DNA of 20,187 nucleotides. It comes from Ophiothrix spiculata. Taxonomy: Eukaryota; Echinodermata; Ophiuroidea; Amphilepidida; Ophiotrichidae. The stretch's first letter is position 1. Every line of letters starts with the position of its first letter. Location of the stretch: NCBI GenBank assembly GCA_000969725.1, contig JXSR01S018912.1; one strand, given 5' to 3'. Below, in pieces: positions 9,289 to 18,870 of the stretch. Made by a program: the position numbers and the translations under genes. Below the pieces are notes generated by a model that ran no database searches, was not told the DNA's origin, and was given only the letters and a program-made list of their open reading frames with translations.

Positions 9289-9296
9289 TGCAATAA
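9289..9296 (+). promoter_or_regulatory. Candidate polyadenylation signal for the receptor
   Basis: An AATAAA occurs here, the first canonical one after the stop codon at 8800. Another pair is near 9676. The choice is uncertain because the region is repeat-derived. Confidence 0.3.
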
Positions 9297-11740
9297 ATAT
9301 AGCATTGCAATGATTTTTTTTTTCATTTACCATGTTTACTAAAGTGCAAATACCGTTTTACCTAAATTCCAATGTCTTTTCCTCTTTTTAAGTACACTGA
9401 GGCAATATTCTATTGGCCTATTGTACGGTTTCGCCATTTTGGGGAGAGCCTCGACCTGGCTTGCGAGATGAATGGGAACCACTGAGCTATATGATGGGAA
9501 CTTACATAATATTACGATTAACAGTTCGATTCCCTCTTTTAAAAACCACTGACCGTGCATGAAGTGAATACATCGTTATGTGACATACTAAAGTAGATTC
9601 CAGACATCTCCGGACTAAGTTCGCTGGAGAAGAGGTAACAAGGTTTGATTTGAGGGGCACATCCTTGAATGAAAATAAAAAATAAAGATAAATTCAATTA
9701 GCTGCATTTTGTTTCATAATTTATTTTTACTTCTGTTAGATATAAAGTAAATACATGTAAACATGTTTTTGACGAATAGGGCAGCTATTGACTTGCAACA
9801 ATTCTTGGTTCTTTTAGAAAATGTAATCACACATGCTATGTTAGGTAAATCATCTTTTCATTATAACGGTTGGGTACACATTCTAAAAACTTGTATAATG
9901 GACAATTCAATTTCATGATTTGCACCATCGATCTATGATTTAGGCCAACAAATCATGTTACTCTCTGACGAGCATCACGTAATTTATGGATGTCCATGTG
10001 TCTTTTATCATGTCTGTAGGTAGCGTTGGTAAAATCGTTTGAATTCCTAACCAATGTAATTGAAAATGATGATATGACCGAGGCCTACCGTGCTTTTTAA
10101 GTTTGCTACATCCCTACATACGATATAATAGTGTATATGTCTTTTTCCCTTCAATTATCATTATTAGGCCTATTGATAAATCACATGGGTCTTCTTAAAT
10201 TATTAGTAGGGCTTAAATAGCAAAAAGCAATTTGCAGCCTAAAATCATCAAGTAGTCTTCTTTTTTCTTATTAAAAAGTTATTTGCAAAAAAAAAAGAAG
10301 AAGAAAAAGACGACGACGTTTGGATATATGTCAAACAATTATTGGGTTTAAAATTTATCTCCTCTCCTGGACAATGGTACGTTCAAATCGATGATTTGGA
10401 CGTCCGGAGATGTAAGAAATCCACTATAGTTTAATCTGAGACAATTATACCAAAGAGATAAGCAGCAACACATCAGTGTTTTGTTATGCAGTCGTCCAGA
10501 GCGAACCATATCCTATTCGGTATTTATAATGCTAATTAGGTATTTACCCGTCTACAAGAATTAACCTCAATTTGTCATCAACCTTGAGGTATAAGTGAGG
10601 TGCGCTTTGTCAAATGGCTGGCGATAACACATGCATGTGAATCTTCAAAACATCTTAACGGAGTTCAGTATCATAGATCATAGTCATTTATGAATCAAAG
10701 AATGCCTGTATAAAAACCCATTTTTGGCCCATATTTGTACCTTTGTGGTGTGAAAGATTTACATTAAAGTGTACTCAGTGCATTCTTGAATAAGAACAAC
10801 ATGCACTGAATATCTCAATTTACATTATCTTTTTACTGATTTAAAATGAATTGAAATACAATAAAGACTATTTTTTGGCAAAGATATAATTTTCCTGTAA
10901 ATTTTATGTAAAAAGGAATAGAATTTTGACAAATTGGCTAATAACTTACGAAAATTAATGTATTTATGACTTAGTAAAATGTTTGAATTTTTGAACTGAA
11001 CAGCTTGCAAATATGAAGTTGTGGTGGTTTAATGATGAATTAAAGCACAAAATCACTCAACACAGCACAAATTCGGGTTAACTATTAGAACTGTTAATTG
11101 ATAGCTGCCGTATGTGGCTCACGGTGCAGCCATACATGTCTATCACACAAATCCGTGGTATTGCTGCCTGGTTTGATAATTACCATCATAAAAGGGAAAC
11201 AGACATCGATGACTGCGTAACAAAACACTGATGTGTTGCTGCTTATCACTTTGGTATACTCGTCTCAGGTTTAATTGACTGTCAGATCGAGGCTCTCCCC
11301 GCAAATGGCGGACCGTGCAAGTAGTGAATAGAGAGAATCAAACACCCTCCGCAGAGATTTCAAAATTTACAAGACAACAAGCACACACTGAAGTATGCGG
11401 GACAATAATACAGTTAACCAGTGTAAATTTATCTTGGTCCCTTTGAAATCCAAGTTCGCTTTCAATAGACCATAACGGAATAAACCTTACTCTAATATTG
11501 CATGAGGCATGAGAGTTGTTAGCCTATACCTTACTGTACATCCCGGACAATAAGAACTGGGAACTACTATTACTACTACACTGGGTGTAGCAGCACCATT
11601 TCCAAGCACAGTGTTTATTTAGACACCATGTGAAAATAGATGACTTAGAAATGTTAGAGGAAATTATAGAATCTTTTAAGTTACATAACGAGACACGTAG
11701 TGGTAAAGGTAAAAACAAAATTACTTGATATGTAAAAATA

Positions 11741-11991
11741 TGTGATGACTCACACCGAAAAGGGGACTTTGCGACAGAAAACTTTTCATGATACAGGTTA
11801 AATTAGGCAGCAAAACTTTAAGAAAGTAATAGGAATTTTCAGCAGATTTTCTGTTGTGAAATTTGATCGCCTTGATCAATTTCAACAAATAAGGTGTCAT
11901 TTTAAAGCTTAGAAAATGTTGCAACAGATGAAATGAAAAAATCAAAATTGATATCATCTTCATAGTCCCCCTTTCGGTGTGAGTCATCACA
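11741..11991. mobile_element. 251-bp MITE, family copy 1
   Basis: Ends are inverted TGTGATGACTCACACCGAAA and its complement (about 33 bases per arm), flanked by TA on both sides (11739-11740, 11992-11993). It is closely related over its whole length to the copy at 13254-13511. An open frame on the minus strand through it has no protein-like features. Confidence 0.88.
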
Positions 11992-11993
11992 TA

Positions 11994-13096
11994 TAGCACG
12001 AGTCAAAAATGAGAGCTATAATATGAGAGCAATATTTTCTTGTGTCACACAAAAATTTACTTTACAATGATAGTGGATATTCGCTGTAACAGTGATTATA
12101 CTCTATAAACGTGGGATTATTAAGACTGTTACAAGATCTGTAACATAAACCTTGTATTCTACAACATTGGGAGCTGGTGTTTTTGTATTGGGAAAGTGAC
12201 TAGCAATGATTGGATGGAATTGATTAAGACCAACTCACTGCGTATCAATATGTATTTTTTGCATATTTCACGATTGTCGTATTATTTTTGGCTAATACAT
12301 GTACAAACCTTGAACATAAGTTTATTTGAATATTCGGCAAGATCGGGTACGTTGTTATGATTCGAAAAAACGGACTAATTTATTTCCCAGTATAGTCATA
12401 ATAAGTTTTGTATGTGTTAATTGGCTGCTTTACTGTATACTTTAAGGTTTATAGAGTATACATCAAGGTTAATATGGTTTCAACAGCAACTGGTCCCGAA
12501 TATGCACAAAGCGAATACAAACATTTTAAAGAGGCTGATACAAATACTAACAGTCATTATTTTTGATGCTTCAAAGATTTTGAGGCATCGATCGTGATGA
12601 TATGAATATTGGCAATCAAAAAATATACAATTATATTATATATAAGAATAGAACCTTTAAACATATTATCACTTGAAAAGAAGAAACTGGACAAATTCAC
12701 AAATCTGATGTATTAATAGGATGCAAAATATTTTGATAAAAATATGAGCGTATTCAGCGTAACATTTTTATCACAAATCTTAGTAATTTCATATATCAGA
12801 TGATTCGTGTTTGCATGCACTAAATTGTCATTTTGAAAAAATACCGGTTTATACATGCTTTGGAGTTGAAATAATGGGCGTGACTAGTCGCCTTAGTCCA
12901 TAGAAATTCCGACTTTTATTTTAGCAAACTCTTGAATTTCTTATTCGTTAAAAACGTTAAAAATCATTGACAAACGTTACGTCTCATGGAATGCAATGAA
13001 TTGTATTGGTACAAAGTGTTGTTTGCAAAATGCTTTGACATAAACAAATATGAATATGCTATTATTTTACCAACTGCTTCATCTATTATCATACAA
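11994..13096. other. Gene-free AT-rich stretch
   Basis: No exon, repeat array or mobile-element end recognised beyond a minor inverted pair gtaacag/ctgttac (about 12086 and 12126). Confidence 0.6.
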
Positions 13097-13098
13097 TA

Positions 13099-13251
13099 TG
13101 TGTACCGCCGCGGCAAAAGGGTCCAGTTGTCGACTCCTACATGTTGCTCATTGTAGCATATCTGATGTATACAAATACCATACATTAGATATGCTACAAG
13201 GAGCAACATGTACGAGCCGACAACTGGACCCTTTTGCCGCGGCGGTACACA
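13099..13251. mobile_element. 153-bp hairpin MITE with ~73-bp near-perfect arms
   Basis: The left arm starts TGTGTACCGCCGCGGCAAAA and the right arm is its near-exact complement; the loop is only a few bases around 13172-13180. TA flanks both ends (13097-13098, 13252-13253). The arms contain a GC-rich block that stands out in AT-rich surroundings. The right TA also serves as the left TA of the next MITE. Confidence 0.9.
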
Positions 13252-13253
13252 TA

Positions 13254-13511
13254 TGTGATGACTCACCCCGAAAAGGGGGACTTTGCGACAGAACACTTTT
13301 CGAGAAACTGGTGAAAATAGACAGCAAAAATAAAGGAAATTATAAGAATTTCCAACATATTTCCTGTTGTAAAATTTGATTGCCTTGATCAGTTTCAACA
13401 AGTAAAGTGTCAGTTTAAAGCTTAGAAAATGTTATAACAGATGTAATGATAAAATCAAAAATGATACCATCTGCAAAGTCCCCCCCCCCCCTTTCAGGGT
13501 GAGCCATCACA
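13254..13511. mobile_element. 258-bp MITE, family copy 2
   Basis: Same family as 11741-11991: inverted ends TGTGATGACTCACCCCGAAA, internal matches such as tttaaagcttagaaaatgtt, and TA at both ends (13252-13253, 13512-13513). A run of C (about 13480-13491) lies near its right end. Confidence 0.88.
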
Positions 13512-13513
13512 TA

Positions 13514-14224
13514 TGTGATAATTCATACAATGTAAAACAAGACCCTTTTTGCAGGTCAAAGGAGTTCTCACGACATTCAATTTCAGAATTTATAAACCCA
13601 AACATTCAATACATAAATTACAAGTTGAAGCAAAATAGTCGAATTTTATGACTTACCACTTCCTATCTAGAAACTCTGTCCGAAATATATATTATGTATT
13701 TGATTTCAGAAATAGCCGAATCTAGCAAAACATGTACTTTATATGCATTTGCATATAAAGTTGCATGCATCAGTGAAATGTGTTGTTGATCATTCGTTTG
13801 ACATTCGTCAATCCAAATCTGTTTCATTTTTTGATGTCCATTTAGCGCGTATAGAAGAAACTTTAGATAGAAAATGATAAAGTCAAATTGAATTTTTAAT
13901 GTCACCCACTATATAAACAAAGAAGATAGAAAAAGTTAAAAGACATTGCAATAGCTGTACAATTGTTACAAGGCGAATACCTGACATGTACTTAGGTTCT
14001 AGCACTTCTTTATATCATTTTACATCATTTTATTTTCTAGTTAAGCACACACATATAAAATATTGCACAATATATAAATGCACACATCTTGTTTAAATAT
14101 TACATATTTATGAATAGGGATGTGTGAGAAAGAGACTATCTACACGGACACAGATCCAAACTAATCTGCTTTATCAACATCTGTATCTAGATCCTAATCT
14201 GCGTATAAGCAATCTAGATGCAAA
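13514..14224. other. Gene-free stretch with one palindrome
   Basis: The only structure noted is ctttatatgca/tgcatataaag (13737-13760), a perfect 11-bp inverted repeat with a 2-base centre that includes the octamer ATTTGCAT. No coding feature found. Confidence 0.55.
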
Positions 14225-14588
14225 CCCAGAAAACACAAAACGTGTCTGAAACCTTCCCGAAACGTTTTGGAAAGGTTTTTTAATTGGTTACAGTTGTTGT
14301 TTATTAATCAAATCTTTTTGGTACGTTTTGAATTGGTAAAACAATAACTTCGGTTTTTAAAACGTTTTAGAAACGTTAAAAAAAAGAGAAAAGAGAAAAC
14401 AGTTTTTAAAGCATGGGTCTGAAAGGTTTTTGTAAAGTAATTTAAACGTTTTTTAAACAGCTTTATAACGTTATGTTTAAAGCGGAAAAAACTCTACACT
14501 TTCACGATTTTAACACGTTTTTGGAAACGTTTTCTGACCCAAATAAAACCGTTTTTAACGTTCAGAAAACTTTATTTTGCTAGCTGGG
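14225..14588. mobile_element. AACGTT-rich MITE with CCCAG...CTGGG ends
   Basis: It begins CCCAGAAAACACAAAACG and ends TTTTGCTAGCTGGG. Inside, AACGTT or AAACGTTTT recurs about ten times. Short inverted CCCAG termini and internal AACGTT iteration fit a known style of marine-invertebrate MITE. A clear target duplication is not visible. Confidence 0.65.
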
Positions 14589-15235
14589 AAGATGCAGATT
14601 GGTCTCGATCTGTGAACAGATTATTTGCCTTCAAAATGACTAAATCGTAAGTTGTTAACAAAATCACTTTAAAGGTGACAAAACTTGAAGATCAGTTGGT
14701 ACAATATATAGATTGTCCGCGTTAAAACTTTCCCTTTTCAGAGATTTACTTAAACCAAGTGTAACTTTAAAACAGGTCGAAACGTTAAACATCTTTTGTG
14801 CATACGGGGCTAAGGACCCTTAGAGCCTACATTCTATACTTTCGCTTAGTTGAGAAGGTTTGCAAGCAAAATAAAAATTTGTTGTACGGTGCTTACGTAA
14901 CACAGTGGATTAAGTGCATCTTTTGTCCTGTTGCATCTTTATAAAAAATCATGAAATAAGCAAGTCGACGAGATCTATGACCCTAATAGTTCATAGATGG
15001 TCAATTGGTCCATGACAATTCCATACACAAAGCGTAATGTAATGGTGGACTAAATTAAAGACTTTAAAGAACTTGTCATTTTGACTTAATAAGACGAAAT
15101 TCTGTGATCAGTCGTAATAGGCTATCTGTAGTCTTAAACATTGCCCAAAATTTCTGACTCAACATTTATGGTTTGCGGAGATTACAATATGCCTGGTGTA
15201 TTAAAACTGAAGATGAACCTTTGGAGTCATACTCT
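14589..15235. other. Gene-free stretch downstream of the NLR stop
   Basis: It probably includes the NLR 3' untranslated region on the minus strand. I see no canonical AATAAA on that strand near the stop, no repeats and no exon. Confidence 0.5.
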
Positions 15236-17455
15236 CTACAGCAGCTCCATCAGCTTACTCGCAGACCAAGATCCTCGTAATGGCATGATGCCGCCTAATG
15301 CATTGGAATCTTCAATTTTAACATCGTCAAGCTTCACGATTCCTTCCGGTGGCAACACATGCAACAGTTGTATAATTGTGTCTTTAGTAAATGGTACCTG
15401 TGTTATTGTCAAATCAGTGAGTAACTTACATGATATTAATATGTTCTTATTTACTTCGTCTTCAATTTTCACTCCATTAAGTGACAACGATCGGAGGTCT
15501 GGCATAAAACTAAGAAACCTCAACATGGTGTTTGAATTCAGAGACATAAATGACATGGTGAATTTTGAAAGTGCATTACACGATATTGATATGTTCTCGC
15601 CCACTTCTCCTTCAAGTTCCACACCATGTAGTAATAATGATTTCACACTTGGCATGAAACTAAGCAGTCTCAGCGTGGTGTTTGTACTCACAGACATAAA
15701 TGACACAGTAAATTCGGTTAGTGACTCGCATGATACTGTTATGTTCTCATCTACCTCTCCTTCAAGTTGCACACCATTAAGTAATATTGATTTCACACCT
15801 GGCATACAACGAAACAGACGCAATGTAATTCTTGCACTCAAAGACATTAACGTCATAGTGAATTCCGTAAGTGACTTGCATGATACTGTTATGTTCTCAT
15901 CTACCTCTCCTTCAAGTTTTACTCCAATAAGTAATATAGATTCCAGACTAGGCATACAACCAAGCAATATCAATATGGTATTAACACTTACAGACATAAA
16001 CGCCATACTAAATTTAGTTAGTAACTTACATGATATTGGTGTGTTTTCGACTAATTCACCTTTGAACGTCACTGCTTCAAGTGATACGGATTCCACTGCT
16101 GGCATAGAATCAAACAGTCTCATCATCGTGTTTGCACTTAATGATATATTTTCCAATTCGAATTCTGAAAGCGACTTACAGACTGCTGATGTATCTTCAT
16201 CTACTTCAATTGTCATTTTACCAAGTGATACTGATTTCACGCCTGGCATACAACCAAGTAGTCTCATCATTGTGGCAGCAGTAACTGATATGTATTTCAT
16301 CGTAAATTCGGTGAGTGATTTGCAAAATACTGCCATGCTTTCATCCACGTTACCTGTAGTCATATCTACATCAAATACTACCGATGTCACTTTCAGGATA
16401 CAACCAAGTAGTCGCATCATTATGTTTGAATTCATTGACACACGTCTCAATACCAATGAATCAGTGGGAGCCTTACAAGATAAAACTAGGCAGTCGTCAG
16501 GAGTAACTTCATTATTTGATATTTCACTGAGACAGTTAGATGATGATGCTACTTCTGGCGTAAAACGAATCAGACATAACTTAGTATTTTCTCCCCCTGA
16601 CAAACATATAATTGTGAATCCAATGTGGGAAAGACAAGAAACTGCTGGTATCTTTCCGTTCACGTCACCCTCCAGCTCTACTTCAGTAAGGGTCACTGCT
16701 GTTTTTGTTGACATACAACCAAGCAGTTTCATCAATATATTTATACTCACTGACATATTCTCCATTGTGAACTTAGTGAGTGACTGACAAGATACGAATA
16801 TACTATCATCTATTTCCCCTACAATCTCCACATCGTCAAGTGACAACGATGTCACTGCTGGCATACAGCCTAGTAGTCTCATCATTGTGTTTGCACTCAT
16901 CATTAAACTATAAACATTTGTTTTCATTTTTAATTGAGTAAGCCTCTTGCAATACACCTTAATCATTGTAATGCTCTCATCTACCTCCTCGTCAATCCCT
17001 ACATCGTGAAGTGATACCGATGTCACTTCTGGCATACAGCCAAATAGCCTCATCATTACATTTTCACCAACTTGCATATTCTCCATAGTAAAATTACTGA
17101 GTGACCTGCAAGATACGGATATGCTTTCGTCTATTTCACCTTCAATGAGAACACTGCCAAGTAACAACGATGACACTGCTGGCATACTGCCTAGTAGTCT
17201 CAACATGGTGTTTGCACTTAACGTTGTATCCTCACCACTAAAAGGATAACAGTTTCCCGAAATTGTCAATTTAGTAAGTTTCTTGCAAGATACTGATATG
17301 CTCTTATCTACTTCCCCTGCAATCCTCACACCGCCAAGTGAAACCGATGTCACAGCTGGCATACAACCTAGTAGTCTCATCATAGTGTTAGCACTCAACT
17401 TTATCACTCCTTCATCACCTGGACACACTCCTATTGATAATTCAGTTTCTCGCAA
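15236..17455 (-). CDS. NLR second LRR block and C-terminus
   Basis: The frame resumes in the middle of LRR unit 7 and carries units 8 to 21, then a short C-terminal tail ending Ser-Ala-Ser-Lys-Leu-Met-Glu-Leu-Leu before the TAG stop. Most units keep the MxRLLGCMP anchor and the Gly-Glu-Val-Asp...Ser-Cys-Lys-x-Leu-Thr-Glu-Phe core. Unit 13 (about 16430-16580) has lost the anchor and is rich in Ser, Asn and acidic residues. Units 14 to 20 are shorter (48-50 residues) and drop Gly-Cys-Met for variants such as Ser-Phe-Met. No internal stop occurs over about 740 codons, which argues that decay, if real, is young. There is no polyadenylation signal I trust in the first 200 bases downstream. Confidence 0.87.
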   Translation of the reverse strand: MRETELSIGVCPGDEGVIKLSANTMMRLLGCMPAVTSVSLGGVRIAGEVDKSISVSCKKLTKLTISGNCYPFSGEDTTLSANTMLRLLGSMPAVSSLLLGSVLIEGEIDESISVSCRSLSNFTMENMQVGENVMMRLFGCMPEVTSVSLHDVGIDEEVDESITMIKVYCKRLTQLKMKTNVYSLMMSANTMMRLLGCMPAVTSLSLDDVEIVGEIDDSIFVSCQSLTKFTMENMSVSINILMKLLGCMSTKTAVTLTEVELEGDVNGKIPAVSCLSHIGFTIICLSGGENTKLCLIRFTPEVASSSNCLSEISNNEVTPDDCLVLSCKAPTDSLVLRRVSMNSNIMMRLLGCILKVTSVVFDVDMTTGNVDESMAVFCKSLTEFTMKYISVTAATMMRLLGCMPGVKSVSLGKMTIEVDEDTSAVCKSLSEFELENISLSANTMMRLFDSMPAVESVSLEAVTFKGELVENTPISCKLLTKFSMAFMSVSVNTILILLGCMPSLESILLIGVKLEGEVDENITVSCKSLTEFTMTLMSLSARITLRLFRCMPGVKSILLNGVQLEGEVDENITVSCESLTEFTVSFMSVSTNTTLRLLSFMPSVKSLLLHGVELEGEVGENISISCNALSKFTMSFMSLNSNTMLRFLSFMPDLRSLSLNGVKIEDEVNKNILISCKLLTDLTITQVPFTKDTIIQLLHVLPPEGIVKLDDVKIEDSNALGGIMPLRGSWSASKLMELL

Positions 17456-18545
17456 AAAACTGATATACTCTTATCTACTTCTCCTACAATATCCACATTT
17501 TCAAGTGACACCGAATTCACAGCTGGCATACAACCAAGTAGTCTCATCATAGTGTTTGCACTAAACTCGGAACTGATCCTAATTGTAAATTCAGTAAGTT
17601 CCTTACAAGATACTGATATGCTCTCATCTACTTCCCCTGCAATCCTCACACCGCCAAGTGATACCGATTTCACTGCTGGCATACAACCAAGCAGTCTCAT
17701 CATAGTGTTTGCACTAAACTTGGAACCGATCCTAATTGTAAATTCAGTAAGTTCCTTACAAGATACTGATATGCTCTCATCTACTTCCCCTGCAATCCTC
17801 ACACCGACAAGTGATACCGATTTCACTGCTGGCATACAGCCAAGCAGTCTCATCATGGTGTTTGCACTCAATTTTACCGACCAATCATGATCAAAACTCA
17901 TTCCTATTGATAATTTAGTAAGTTTCTCGCAAAATACTGATACATTCTTATCTACTTCCCCTACAATCTCCACATCGCCAAGCGATATGGAATTCACTGC
18001 TGGCATGCAACCAAGTAGTCTTATCAGGTTGTTTGCACTCAACTTTGTTGTTCCATATTCATTTCCTGCCAGTTCTAATTCAGTAAGTTTTTTGCAAGAT
18101 ACTGATATGCTATGATCTAGTTCCCCTACAATATCCACATCTACAAGTGATACCGATATCAATGCTGGCATGCAACCCAACAGTCTCATCATGGTGTTTG
18201 CAGTCAATGTTATTGCAGTACGAGTTAGGTAATGTAATCCTTGCATGCTTAATTCAGTGAGGTTTTTGCAAGATACTGATATACTATGATCTAGTTCCCC
18301 TACAATCTCAACACCTTCGAATGATGCCAATTCCACTGCTGGCATACAACCGAGCAGTCTTATCAATGTGCTTGCACTAACAGACATAGACTTAATAGTG
18401 ACTTTAGTACATAATCCACATGCTATAGATGTGTTCTCATCTGCTTCATCTTTAAAAACCACTTCTTCAAGTTCGATTGATCCTACTGCTTCCATACAGC
18501 CAAATAGTCTTAACAATGTGTTAGCGTTAACTGTAGATTTTGTAA
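15300..18545 (-). repeat. Array of 21 tandem ~150-bp units, each a double leucine-rich repeat
   Basis: Each unit encodes 48 to 61 residues, usually 50 or 51. A unit contains a first LRR-like half (Met-Met-Arg-Leu-Leu-Gly-Cys-Met-Pro-x-Val-x-Ser-Val-Ser-Leu) and a second half (Val-Ser-Cys-Lys-x-Leu-Thr-Glu-Phe-Thr). Length variation comes mostly from insertions between the second half and the next unit (for example after units 2, 4, 7, 8 and 10). Units at 17522-17674 and 17675-17827 differ at only about five positions in 153 bases, so they arose by recent duplication or gene conversion. Units 1, 12, 13 and 21 at the ends or middle are the most diverged. Confidence 0.9.
17447..17460 (-). other. 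Four-base deletion site in LRR unit 7
   Basis: Compared with the neighbouring unit near 17920-17940, where the minus strand reads gagaaacttactaaattatc, this unit reads gagaaactgaattatc. The missing four bases lie between two copies of ACT, the signature of slipped-strand deletion. The reading frame is lost here and regained only in another frame. Confidence 0.8.
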
Positions 18546-18870
18546 CTTGTAATTTAAGAATGTATCGTAACCACACATGACTTTTTGCGTATGCAGATAG
18601 AGCAAGATGGGAAAGAGTTATTAATGTCATTTTTGACACTTGTAAAGAGTCCAGATTTTTGGCTAACGGCACTAAGTTTGAATGCAAGGGAAGTGTTTCC
18701 TCGTACTGGTTAGGGTTGTCAATTGATTTGTTATTTTTTTCACACTCATAAACCATTGAGAGCCAATTAGAAAACCTGATCTTCTCATAATACGGTACCT
18801 CAATTGCATTGCGAGAGATGTTGCATGCTGAAAAATCATTTGAGCTGCTCCGGTTGATAACCCACAACAA
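17447..18870 (-). CDS. NLR linker and first LRR block
   Basis: This frame is offset by one base from the NACHT frame and is open from about 18905. Its first 100 residues include a Trp-Leu-Ser-Met-Val-Tyr-Glu-Cys-Glu stretch, like the region after the winged helix in NLRs, and then an alpha/LRR linker. LRR units 1 to 7 follow with the anchor Met-Met-Arg-Leu-Leu-Gly-Cys-Met-Pro. Unit 7 ends abruptly after Phe-Cys-Glu-Lys-Leu, where a 4-base loss throws the frame and a TAG appears at 17431. The continuation lies in the next segment. Conserved unit structure right up to the break says the loss is recent. Confidence 0.85.

Larger units (their letters stand above)
8829..11560. repeat. Decayed large inverted-repeat structure
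   Basis: Three nested inverted pairs occur in consistent order: 8860-8950 with 11463-11560 (about 85 per cent alike by eye, sharing gttcttattgtccggg), 9420-9455 with 11285-11320 (sharing ggggagagcctcga), and 10430-10492 with 11213-11275 (sharing gataagcagcaacacatcag). The left arm is longer, as if it had taken insertions at about 8951-9420 and 9456-10430. Smaller pairs lie inside (tataccggtgt 8830-8840 with acaccggtata 8990-9000; acatctccggac 9604 with gtccggagatgt near 10401). This suggests a foldback element or two opposed repeat copies with later insertions. It starts about 30 bases after the receptor stop codon, so its left arm may lie in the 3' UTR. Confidence 0.6.

Noticed and set aside
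12964..13401. Open frames on both strands around the hairpin
   Set aside because: They run through two MITEs and their inverted arms, so the openness comes from repeat structure.
15141..16787. 548-codon open frame on the + strand
   Set aside because: It is antisense to the LRR array, and its Ser/Thr/Asn-rich periodic sequence is the shadow of the 150-bp repeats.
15300..18545. CRISPR-like periodicity
   Set aside because: The 150-bp period encodes continuous leucine-rich protein and the genome is eukaryotic.
18672..18870. An intron between NACHT and LRR segments
   Set aside because: The two frames overlap and protein-like sequence is continuous; available GT-AG pairs leave only implausibly tiny introns.
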